DNA of 5,377 nucleotides from Sphingomonadales bacterium. GTDB lineage: Bacteria > Pseudomonadota > Alphaproteobacteria > Sphingomonadales > Sphingomonadaceae. The DNA lies in the NCBI GenBank assembly GCA_020200935.1, contig JAIVHR010000086.1, positions 1 to 5,377 on the forward strand, given 5' to 3'. Position 1 is the stretch's first letter; every line of letters begins with the position of its first letter. This document shows positions 1 to 5,377 of the stretch, piece by piece. Position numbers and translations under genes: made by a program. Under the pieces are notes generated by a model. The model did no database searches and was not told the DNA's origin. It worked only from the letters and a program-made list of their open reading frames with translations.

Positions 1-1427
1 AGCTCGACGCGCGCGAACGGATCCGCCGGCTCGTCGATCAGGGCTCGTTTCGCGAAATCGGCAAGATCGCCGGGCGCGGCAGCTATGACGAGGCTGGCGA
101 CCTCGAAAGCTTCACCGCCTCCAATTTCATCTTCGGCCGCGCCGAAATCGAGGGCCGGCCCGCAGTCGTCTCGGCGGACGATTTCACCGTGCGAGGCGGC
201 GCCGCCGATGCCGCGCTCCACCGCAAATTCGGCCAGTGCGAGAAGATGGCTCACGAGATGGGGTTGCCGCTCGTTCGCATGATCGACGGCACCGGCGGCG
301 GCGGATCGGTCAAGAGCCTGGAGGATATGGGCTTCACCTACGTCCCGGCGGTGCCGAGCTGGGAAGACATCATGGAAAATCTCGAGCGCGTGCCGGTCGT
401 CGCGCTGGCGCTCGGCCCGACCGCCGGGATGGGCGCCGCGCGCACCGTCGCCAGCCATTATTCGGTGATGGTGCGCGGGCTCAGCCAGATCTTCGCCGCC
501 GGGCCGGTGGTCGCCCAGGCGATCGGCGAGGATATCGACAAGGAGGGGCTCGGCGGCAGCGACATCCATACCCGCAACGGCGTCATCGACGAGGAGGTCG
601 GCAGCGAGGACGAAGCTTTCGAAGCGGCGCGGCGCTTCCTCTCCTATCTGCCGGGCAATGTCTCGCAACTCGCCGCGCGCACGCCCTGCACCGATCCCGT
701 CGACCGGCGCGAGGAGCGGCTGATCGAGATCGTCCCGCGCGATCCCAAGCAGGTCTATTCGATGCGCGGGCTGATCGACGCGGTGTTCGATCGCGGCAGC
801 ATCTTCGAGATGGGGCGGCGCTGGGGCCGCGCGGCGATCACCGCCTTCGCGCGGCTCGACGGGTGGCCGATCGCGCTGCTAGCCAGCGATCCCTCCTTTC
901 TCGGCGGTTCGTGGGAGGCGCTGACCAGCCGGAAGGTCAAGCGCTTCGTCGAGCTCGCCGGGCGCTTCCGGCTGCCGGTCGTCCATCTCGTCGACAATCC
1001 GGGCTTCATGGTCGGCGTCGAGGCCGAGCGCGCGGGCACCATCCGCTTCGGCGTCGAGGCGATGAACGCGGTCTACAAGGCCGAGGTGCCCTGGGCGAGC
1101 GTCATCATCCGCCGCGCCTACGGCATCGCCGGATCGGCGATGAGCCATGCCGGACGTTTCCAGTATCGCTTCGCCTGGCCGTCGGGCGACTGGGGCTCGC
1201 TGCCGATCGCCGGCGGGCTCGAAGCGGCCTACAAGAGCGACATCGAGGCGGCCGAGGATCCCGCCGCGCGACTCGCCGAGATCAAGGCGATGCTCGACAA
1301 AGTCACCTCGCCCTTCCGCACGGCGGAAAAATTCAACGTCGAAGACATCATCGACCCGCGCGACACCCGCCCGCTGCTCTGCGAATTCGCCGATCTCGCC
1401 TGGCGGAAGCTGGGGGCGGCCGTCTGA
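1..1427 (+). CDS. Acyl-CoA carboxylase carboxyltransferase (beta) subunit, 5' partial
   Basis: The reading frame is open from base 3 and gives 474 residues before TGA at 1425-1427. It starts in mid-protein (LDARERIRRLVDQGSF), so the true start and roughly 35-55 residues lie upstream; the ATG at 189 is internal. The protein has the crotonase-type double domain of PccB/MccB-like carboxyltransferases (COG4799), which move carboxyl from biotin to an acyl-CoA in the cytoplasm. Visible landmarks are SADDFTVRGGAA (about 171-206), the glycine-rich oxyanion-hole regions DGTGGGGSVKS and LGPTAGMGAARTV in the N-half, and GGSWEAL, HLVDNPGFMVG and IIRRAYGIAGSAMS in the C-half. Several of these differ from textbook PccB (DSGGARIQEG, FVDVPGFLPG), so substrate is not assigned; acetyl-, propionyl- or a branched acyl-CoA are all possible. 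No biotin carboxylase/BCCP subunit is in the window. Family call is firm, substrate unknown. Confidence 0.93.
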   Translation, partial: LDARERIRRLVDQGSFREIGKIAGRGSYDEAGDLESFTASNFIFGRAEIEGRPAVVSADDFTVRGGAADAALHRKFGQCEKMAHEMGLPLVRMIDGTGGGGSVKSLEDMGFTYVPAVPSWEDIMENLERVPVVALALGPTAGMGAARTVASHYSVMVRGLSQIFAAGPVVAQAIGEDIDKEGLGGSDIHTRNGVIDEEVGSEDEAFEAARRFLSYLPGNVSQLAARTPCTDPVDRREERLIEIVPRDPKQVYSMRGLIDAVFDRGSIFEMGRRWGRAAITAFARLDGWPIALLASDPSFLGGSWEALTSRKVKRFVELAGRFRLPVVHLVDNPGFMVGVEAERAGTIRFGVEAMNAVYKAEVPWASVIIRRAYGIAGSAMSHAGRFQYRFAWPSGDWGSLPIAGGLEAAYKSDIEAAEDPAARLAEIKAMLDKVTSPFRTAEKFNVEDIIDPRDTRPLLCEFADLAWRKLGAAV

Positions 1428-1431
1428 CCAT

Positions 1432-1509
1432 GTGCTCCTGCGAAGGCAGGAGCCCAGGGCGGCCAAGGATATCGCCTGCGGCCCTGGGCTCCTGCTTTCG
1501 CAGGAGCAC
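1432..1509. repeat. REPIN-like palindromic element, double hairpin with 29-nt arms
   Basis: The left arm (1432-1460) and right arm (1481-1509) are inverted copies; 28 of 29 positions are Watson-Crick pairs and the remaining one (1445/1496) is a G.U wobble, around a 20-nt spacer. Each arm is also a hairpin by itself: GCTCCTGC/GCAGGAGC stems at 1434-1453 with loop GAAG and at 1488-1507 with loop TTTC. This nested two-hairpin design is what REP doublets (REPINs) look like. It fills almost the whole gap between the carboxyltransferase stop and the asparaginase Shine-Dalgarno. That it is a dispersed genomic repeat is inference; only one copy is in the window. Confidence 0.8.
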
Positions 1510-1514
1510 GGGAG
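1510..1514 (+). promoter_or_regulatory. Shine-Dalgarno of the asparaginase gene
   Basis: GGGAG lies 5 nt before the ATG at 1520 and directly follows the last base of the 29-bp inverted repeat. It decides the start at 1520 over the in-frame ATG at 1430, which would add 30 residues read from the repeat. The adjacent stem could hinder ribosome access (inference). Confidence 0.65.
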
Positions 1515-1519
1515 ATCAA

Positions 1520-2449
1520 ATGTTCGCAACACATGGCGGTGCCGGCGTCATCGAGCGCGACAATCTGAGTGAGGAGCAGGATGCCGCGATCCGCGCCGCG
1601 CTGAGCCATGCGCTCGGGACCGGCAGCGCGGTGCTCGCCGAGGGCGGCACTTCGATCGACGCGGTCGAGGCGACGATCCGCGAATTGGAGGACGACCCGC
1701 ATTTCAACGCCGGGCGCGGCGCCGTCTTCACCTATGAGGGCAATATCGAGCATGACGCATCGATCATGGACGGCGCGACGCGCGCGGCCGGGGCGGTCAC
1801 CGGCACGACGACGGTCCGCCACCCGGTCAGCCTTGCGCGGCGGGTGATGGAGAACAGCCCGCATGTCTTCCTGCGCGGGCTCGGCGCCGAGCAATTCGCC
1901 ACCGAGCAGGGCGTGGCGCGGGTCGAGAACAGCTGGTTCGAGACCGACTTCCGCCGCCGCGCGCTCGAGGAGATGCGCGCACGCGAGGCCGAGGGGCAAT
2001 CGGCCTATGACGTCGATCTCAAATACGGCACGGTCGGCGCGGTCGCGCTCGACACGCACGGCAATGTCGCCGCCGCGACCTCGACCGGCGGACTGACCGG
2101 CAAGCGCTGGGGGCGCATTGGAGACTCGCCGATCATCGGCGCGGGAACCTATGCCGACAATCGCGGCTGCGCGGTTTCGGCGACGGGAGCGGGGGAATAT
2201 TTCATCCGCGTCGGCGTCGCCCACGAGATCTGCGCGCAGATCCGCATGGCCGCGCAGGAGGTTTCCGTCTCCGATCCCGCGGCCATCCCGTCCGACGCCG
2301 ATATCCAGCAGATCGCCAACGGGGTGATCAACGAAATGGCGGCGCTCGGCGGATCGGGCGGCGTCATCGTCACCACCCCCTGGGGCCACACCGTCTACAG
2401 CTTCGACACAGTAGCAGACAGCTCGACCAAGGAACTCCGTTCGCCCTGA
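1520..2449 (+). CDS. iaaA: Isoaspartyl peptidase / plant-type L-asparaginase (Ntn hydrolase)
   Basis: The 309-residue product matches the family of E. coli IaaA and human ASRGL1, which hydrolyse isoaspartyl dipeptides and L-asparagine after self-cleavage into alpha and beta subunits. Conserved parts in order: HGGAGVIER (5-13), FNAGRGAVF (62-70), DASIMDGA, SPHVFL, then the cleavage site GTVGAVA with nucleophile Thr171. After this come TSTGG (187-191, Thr189 assisting), GRIGDSP with Arg199 and Asp202 for substrate carboxylate and amine, and TGAGE (222-226). No signal peptide is seen, so it is probably cytoplasmic. Both ends are unusual. The N-terminus has only four residues before HGGAG, against eight in E. 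coli. After FDT (295-297) the expected GMYR-type strand is replaced by VADSSTKELRSP, whose last codons and stop lie in the repeat at 2437-2524. All catalytic residues are present, so activity is plausible, but folding of the terminal strands is uncertain. Confidence 0.93.
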   Translation: MFATHGGAGVIERDNLSEEQDAAIRAALSHALGTGSAVLAEGGTSIDAVEATIRELEDDPHFNAGRGAVFTYEGNIEHDASIMDGATRAAGAVTGTTTVRHPVSLARRVMENSPHVFLRGLGAEQFATEQGVARVENSWFETDFRRRALEEMRAREAEGQSAYDVDLKYGTVGAVALDTHGNVAAATSTGGLTGKRWGRIGDSPIIGAGTYADNRGCAVSATGAGEYFIRVGVAHEICAQIRMAAQEVSVSDPAAIPSDADIQQIANGVINEMAALGGSGGVIVTTPWGHTVYSFDTVADSSTKELRSP

Positions 2450-2527
2450 GCTTGTCGAAGGGCTGTACTTCTTCTTGACCATCTGAAGAAAAAAGCAGGG
2501 CTTCGACAGGCTCAGCCCGAACGGGGT
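2434..2527. repeat. Second REPIN-like palindromic element between convergent genes; possible bidirectional terminator
   Basis: Arms 2437-2465 and 2496-2524 are inverted copies with four mismatches and one wobble in 29 positions; three more pairs (ACT/GGT, one a wobble) extend them outward. The mismatches are not random. The left arm closes on itself through GCCCT/AGGGC (2443-2447/2459-2463) and the right arm through GGGCT/AGCCC (2498-2502/2514-2518), so paired bases have swapped together within each arm. The 30-nt centre holds a third stem, TTCTTC/GAAGAA (2469-2474/2485-2490). The core (TTCGCCCTGAGC, TCGAAGGGC) resembles a dispersed repeat I recall from sphingomonad genomes. It contains the asparaginase stop (2447-2449) and ends 14 bp from the mscS stop, a position suited to ending transcription from both sides, although there is no clear U-tract. 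Confidence 0.8.
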
Positions 2528-2540
2528 TGGGGCGGACGCA

Positions 2541-3515
2541 TTATCCGATTTCTTTGGGGTCCTCCCCCTTCTCGACCCGCCATCTTGCCCGCGGCGGGTT
2601 CTTGCCGGCGGGCCAGCCTTCGCGCTGGCGCGACCGGTCGCCGTCGGCATCCTCGGTCTGGTCGTGGAACAGCATGATCTGGGTCGGGAAGGGCAGGTCG
2701 ATGCCCTTCTCCTTGGCGGTGCGGTAGATGGCGAGCAGGACATCGGCGCGGGTGCGGTCCTGATCGGCTTTGCGCGATCCGGTCCACCAGCGGGCGCGCA
2801 GGTCGAGCGTCGATTCGCCGAGCGCCCAGGGGATCACCTCGGGCGGCGGATCGTCGAGCACGCTCGGCACCGCGTGGATCGCGGACATGAAGGCGGCGCG
2901 CGCCTCGCTCGGCTCGTCGCCATAGCCGATGCCGATATCGATCTCGTCGCGGCGCAGCTCGAAGGCGGTGCTGACGGTTACCGGCTTGGTATAGATGTCG
3001 GCGTTGGGAATGATCACCCGCCGGCCGTCGAAGGTGCGGATCGCCGTCGCCCGGCTTTCGATATGCTCGACCGTGCCTTCGAATTCGTCGACCGTGATCT
3101 GGTCGCCGCGCAGATAGGGGCGGCGGATGAGCAACAGCAGCCCGGCGAGGAGATTCTGCAGGATATCCTTGAAGGCAAAGCCGACCGCCACCGAGCCGAT
3201 GCCGAGCATCGCCAGAATGTCGCCGGGATTGACGGTCGGGAAGATGATCGCCGCCGCGGCGAGGATCGCCAGCAGATAGAGCATGCCCTTGGCGAGCGAG
3301 CCCAGAAGCGCGCCGAGATCGGGCCGGTTGCGGTGGGTCGCGATCCGCCGGACGATGCGCGCCAGCAGCTTGCCGAACAGCCAGGCGGCAATCAGCAGCA
3401 GCAGCGCGGCGATGATGTTGGGGAGCTGGAAGTAGAAGCCCTCGACCATCGCCTGCGATTTCGCCCGGATCAGTTCGATCGGGGCGAGCAGGATACGGTC
3501 GGCTTCGGAGTCCAT
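2541..3515 (-). CDS. MscS-family small-conductance mechanosensitive ion channel
   Basis: The product has 324 residues and is an inner-membrane channel of the MscS family, which opens under membrane tension to release solutes in hypo-osmotic shock. Three hydrophobic segments are visible at about 31-53, 74-92 and 98-131. The third is the pore helix with the Gly/Ala-rich family pattern (MLGIGSVAVGFAFKDILQN, then GLLLLIRRPYLRGD). The beta domain follows, with TVDEFEGTVEHIESRAT and the typical RRVIIPNADIYTKPV at 165-178. The C-terminal alpha/beta domain ends with IDLPFPTQI (272-280). A charged, proline-containing tail of about 40 residues (285-324) goes beyond the core and is probably disordered. 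The ATG at 3515 has no clear Shine-Dalgarno and no in-frame start upstream; Met23 is a less likely alternative. It lies 83 bp after pal on the same strand and converges on the asparaginase gene. E. coli MscS is 286 residues, so this is a compact family member. Confidence 0.92.
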   Translation of the reverse strand: MDSEADRILLAPIELIRAKSQAMVEGFYFQLPNIIAALLLLIAAWLFGKLLARIVRRIATHRNRPDLGALLGSLAKGMLYLLAILAAAAIIFPTVNPGDILAMLGIGSVAVGFAFKDILQNLLAGLLLLIRRPYLRGDQITVDEFEGTVEHIESRATAIRTFDGRRVIIPNADIYTKPVTVSTAFELRRDEIDIGIGYGDEPSEARAAFMSAIHAVPSVLDDPPPEVIPWALGESTLDLRARWWTGSRKADQDRTRADVLLAIYRTAKEKGIDLPFPTQIMLFHDQTEDADGDRSRQREGWPAGKNPPRARWRVEKGEDPKEIG

Positions 3516-3529
3516 GCCGAAACAACGCC

Positions 3530-3554
3530 GGGGCGGAACGCGGTGTTCCGCCCC
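3530..3554 (-). terminator. Perfect hairpin in the pal-mscS gap, candidate terminator or leader structure
   Basis: GGGGCGGAAC (3530-3539) and GTTCCGCCCC (3545-3554) form a perfect 10-bp stem with a 5-nt loop. In the minus-strand transcript it is followed by GGCGTTGTTT, only a weak U-run, so termination would be partial at best. It ends 14 nt before the mscS start codon. A third copy of the stem sequence, CGGAAC at 3560-3565, can pair with 3545-3550 instead, giving mutually exclusive folds. Confidence 0.5.
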
Positions 3555-3568
3555 CGTAACGGAACCCC

Positions 3569-3588
3569 ATCCCTTCGGAGGAAGGGAT
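3569..3588 (-). terminator. Hairpin just downstream of pal
   Basis: ATCCCTTC (3569-3576) and GAAGGGAT (3581-3588) make a perfect 8-bp stem with a 4-nt loop, beginning 10 bases past the pal stop codon in the minus-strand transcript. There is no U-tract after it (GGGGTTCC follows). It could stabilise the 3' end of the tolB-pal mRNA or act together with the hairpin at 3530-3554. The function is inference; the stem itself is plain. Confidence 0.45.
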
Positions 3589-3598
3589 CGGAGCTAGG

Positions 3599-4114
3599 CT
3601 ACATCGGGACGACGGTCACCGCGCGGCGGTTCTGCGCCCAGCTCGCCGGGTCAGAACCCAGCGCGATCGGCTGTTCCTTGCCGTAGCTGATCACATTCAT
3701 CCGCGAAGCATCGACGCCGCGGGCGGCGAGATAGTTCTTGGCCGAATTGGCGCGTCGCTCGCCGAGCGCGAGATTGTATTCGCGCGTGCCGCGCTCGTCG
3801 CAATGGCCCTCGATCGTCACCCGGACATCGGGGTTGGCGACGAGCCAGCGGGCTTGGCTGTCGAGGATCGACCGCGCCTCGGGATCGAGCTCGTGCACAT
3901 CGGTGTCGAAATAGACCGTGTCGGTGCCGGCCTGGGCGATGAAATCCGCCCGGCTGCCTGCCACCGGGCCGCTGAGCGTGTCATCATAGAGGTTGTCGCC
4001 GGTATCAGTCGGCGGCGGCGGCGGCAGCTCCTCGGGCGCATCCTTGGCGCAGCCGGACAGCATCAGCGCCGTTCCGGCGGTCGCCAGCATGAGCGAAGTC
4101 GATTTGATCCTCAT
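3599..4114 (-). CDS. pal: Peptidoglycan-associated lipoprotein Pal
   Basis: The 171-residue product is the outer-membrane lipoprotein of the Tol-Pal complex, which ties the outer membrane to peptidoglycan and supports constriction at division. The N-terminus (MRIKSTSLMLATAGTALM) is a lipoprotein signal with lipobox LSGC at 19-22, so Cys22 should be lipidated. A proline-rich linker (ELPPPPPTD, 29-37) follows. The OmpA-like peptidoglycan-binding domain runs from about 57 to 171, with VYFDTDVHEL (67-76), IEGHCDERGTREYNLALGER (101-120, the diaminopimelate-binding region), YGKEQP and the closing NRRAVTVVP. The ATG at 4114 is supported by AAGGA at 4123-4127, 8 nt upstream, and by the signal peptide beginning there. 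It follows tolB by 71 bp on the same strand, the usual tolB-pal order. The length is normal for the family. No separate promoter is evident. Confidence 0.97.
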   Translation of the reverse strand: MRIKSTSLMLATAGTALMLSGCAKDAPEELPPPPPTDTGDNLYDDTLSGPVAGSRADFIAQAGTDTVYFDTDVHELDPEARSILDSQARWLVANPDVRVTIEGHCDERGTREYNLALGERRANSAKNYLAARGVDASRMNVISYGKEQPIALGSDPASWAQNRRAVTVVPM

Positions 4115-4122
4115 ATCCTCAA

Positions 4123-4127
4123 TCCTT
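4123..4127 (-). promoter_or_regulatory. Shine-Dalgarno of pal
   Basis: AAGGA on the minus strand lies 8 nt before the pal ATG at 4114. A GAGG at 4117-4120 is too close to the start to be the main site. This fixes the start and agrees with the lipoprotein signal peptide. Confidence 0.65.
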
Positions 4128-4185
4128 CTGTTTCGCGGCCCCGCCCTTGCCGCATGCTCTTATAACCGGCGGGTCGGCAAAGCGT

Positions 4186-5377
4186 TCAATCCTGCAGCGG
4201 CGACCATGACGGGTCCGACGCGCCGACCGGCGTCGGCAGGCGGCGTTCGAGCCGGCCCGTCACGTCGATCGAATAGAGCGCCGGCAGCCCGGCGCCGCGC
4301 GGCGTGCGGAAGAAATGGATCACCCGGCCGTTGGGCGCCCAGCTCGGCGCCTCGTCCTGCCAGCCATTGGTCAGGATGCGCGCACCCGATCCGTCGGGCC
4401 GGATGACGCCGATATTGAAGCTGCCGGTCTGGGTGAAGGCGATCAAATTGCCGCGCGGGCTCCATTCGGGCGTCGCATGGCCGCCGCCGCCGAAAGAGAT
4501 CCGGCGCTGGCCCGAACCGTCGGTGTTCATCACATAGAGCTGCTGCGATCCCGACCGGTCGCTTTCGAAGACGATCTGCCTGCCGTCGGGCGAATAGCTG
4601 CCGCCGGTATCGATGCCGGGCGTGTTGGTCAGCCGCTGCGGCGCCCCGCCCGACACCGGCACCCGATAGATGTCGGTATTGCCGTTGGTCGCCATCGAGA
4701 AGACGACATGCCGGCTGTCGGGCGAATAGCGCGGCGCGAAGGTCATGTAACGCGAATCGACGAGTGTCCGCTGGCTGCCGGTGGCGAGATCGTAGAGATA
4801 GACGCGGGGCTCGTTATTGAGATAGCTCATATAGACGATCGAGCGGCCGTCGGGCGCATAGCGCGGGGTCAGCACGATCGACTGGCCGTTGGTCAGGAAG
4901 CGGTGGTTGGCGCCGTCGGTATCCATCACCGCGAGCCGCCTTGTGCGGTTGTTCTTGGGGCCGCTCTCGGCGACATAGACGATGCGGCTGTCGAAATAGG
5001 CGCCCTCGCCGGTGATCCGCGCATAGACCATGTCGGCGCAGCGATGGGCGGCGCGGCGCCAGTCGGCATAATCGACCTCATAGCCTTCGCGCGCCAGCGA
5101 ACTGCCCGCGAAGACGTCGTAGAGATAGCAGCCGACGGTCAGCCGCCCGCCCTCGTCCTGGACATAGCCCTGGACCAGATATTGCGCGCCGACCTGGCTC
5201 CAGGCGGCGTAATCGGGGTTGGTGACCTGCGGCATCGACACCCGGCGCAAAAGGTTGCGCGCGATCGGGCGGAAGAAGCCCGAACCGCGCAGATCGGCCT
5301 CGACGACCTCGGCGATCTGGCGGCCGAGCGCCTCGGTGCCGCCGGCCGGGGTATCGACGGCGCGCGGGGTCGGGAAG
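4186..5377 (-). CDS. tolB: Tol-Pal system beta-propeller protein TolB, 5' partial
   Basis: The frame is open from the window edge (first full codon at 5376) to TGA at 4186-4188, giving 396 residues. The signal peptide and the first few dozen residues lie outside the window; the TTG at 5250 is internal, because the conserved sequence (TPAGGTEALGRQIAEVVEAD) continues upstream. TolB is a periplasmic protein that binds Pal and the Tol inner-membrane proteins. The visible part holds the alpha/beta N-terminal domain, with VGAQYLVQGYV and the RCADMVYARITGEGAYF segment that closes it. A six-bladed propeller follows, with the repeated (Y/W)(A/S)P-x-G/S-R motif at window residues 174-178 (APDGR), 217-222 (YSPDSR), 261-266 (YSPDGR), 305-310 (WSPRGN), 346-351 (WAPNGR) and 391-394 (WSPL). 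pal follows after 71 bp, as in the standard operon; tolQRA would be expected upstream, beyond the window. Confidence 0.97.
   Translation of the reverse strand, partial: FPTPRAVDTPAGGTEALGRQIAEVVEADLRGSGFFRPIARNLLRRVSMPQVTNPDYAAWSQVGAQYLVQGYVQDEGGRLTVGCYLYDVFAGSSLAREGYEVDYADWRRAAHRCADMVYARITGEGAYFDSRIVYVAESGPKNNRTRRLAVMDTDGANHRFLTNGQSIVLTPRYAPDGRSIVYMSYLNNEPRVYLYDLATGSQRTLVDSRYMTFAPRYSPDSRHVVFSMATNGNTDIYRVPVSGGAPQRLTNTPGIDTGGSYSPDGRQIVFESDRSGSQQLYVMNTDGSGQRRISFGGGGHATPEWSPRGNLIAFTQTGSFNIGVIRPDGSGARILTNGWQDEAPSWAPNGRVIHFFRTPRGAGLPALYSIDVTGRLERRLPTPVGASDPSWSPLQD

Noticed and set aside
189..191. ATG as the start of the carboxyltransferase gene
   Set aside because: Conserved family sequence continues in frame upstream to the window edge, so this is an internal methionine or start-like codon.
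236..1519. In-frame 5' extension of the asparaginase frame, through the carboxyltransferase region
   Set aside because: The extension is an out-of-frame reading of the carboxyltransferase gene and then of the repeat. Homology starts only at 1520, where a Shine-Dalgarno is present.
1229..2743. Long minus-strand open frame of 504 codons across the asparaginase and both repeats
   Set aside because: It runs antisense to a conserved enzyme. Stretches such as PFGLSLSKP and SPSTSSGRTE are translations of the palindromic repeat, a frequent cause of false gene calls.
2512..3570. Alternative minus-strand frame of 352 codons over mscS
   Set aside because: It has no membrane segments or family motifs; the frame at 2541-3515 carries the full MscS signature.
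2664..3686. Long open frame of 340 codons on the plus strand opposite the mscS gene
   Set aside because: It is antisense to a clear MscS-family gene, has no recognisable domain, and its residue mix (Arg, Asp, Gly, Ala) is typical of shadow frames in GC-rich DNA.
4115..4185. Possible promoter in the tolB-pal gap (TTATAA at about 4160-4165)
   Set aside because: No -35 box at a suitable distance can be seen, and tolB-pal are normally co-transcribed.

Overview
The window looks like a chromosomal segment of a high-GC alphaproteobacterium, most likely a sphingomonad. The evidence is the strong G/C third-position bias, the adjacent tolB-pal pair, and two palindromic intergenic repeats, one of which has the core TTCGCCCTGAGC...GTCGAAGGGC that I associate with Sphingomonadales. 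The taxonomic call is inference from memory and was not searched.

Layout. Positions 1-1427 (+) hold the 3' portion of an acyl-CoA carboxylase carboxyltransferase (beta) subunit whose start lies outside the window. A 29-bp-armed inverted repeat (1432-1509) fills the next gap. A plant-type (Ntn-hydrolase) isoaspartyl peptidase/L-asparaginase follows at 1520-2449 (+). Its stop codon lies inside a second, unrelated inverted repeat (about 2434-2527). That repeat separates it from a convergent MscS-family channel gene (2541-3515, -). Upstream of mscS on the same strand are pal (3599-4114, -) and tolB (4186 to the window edge, -, 5' end missing). The pal-mscS gap contains two perfect hairpins, one of which has a competing alternative pairing.

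How the genes relate. TolB and Pal are partners in the Tol-Pal envelope complex: periplasmic TolB contacts the outer-membrane lipoprotein Pal, which binds peptidoglycan. The usual downstream cpoB/ybgF is not next to pal; an inner-membrane mechanosensitive channel is there instead. The carboxyltransferase and the asparaginase are metabolic genes with no evident functional link to each other or to Tol-Pal.

Most of the window is ordinary core-genome content, and I found no evidence for a new multi-gene system. The most notable signal is that the asparaginase gene is bracketed by two different palindromic repeats that reach its very ends. One abuts its Shine-Dalgarno sequence and the other supplies its last codons and its stop. 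Both protein termini look remodelled compared with the family.
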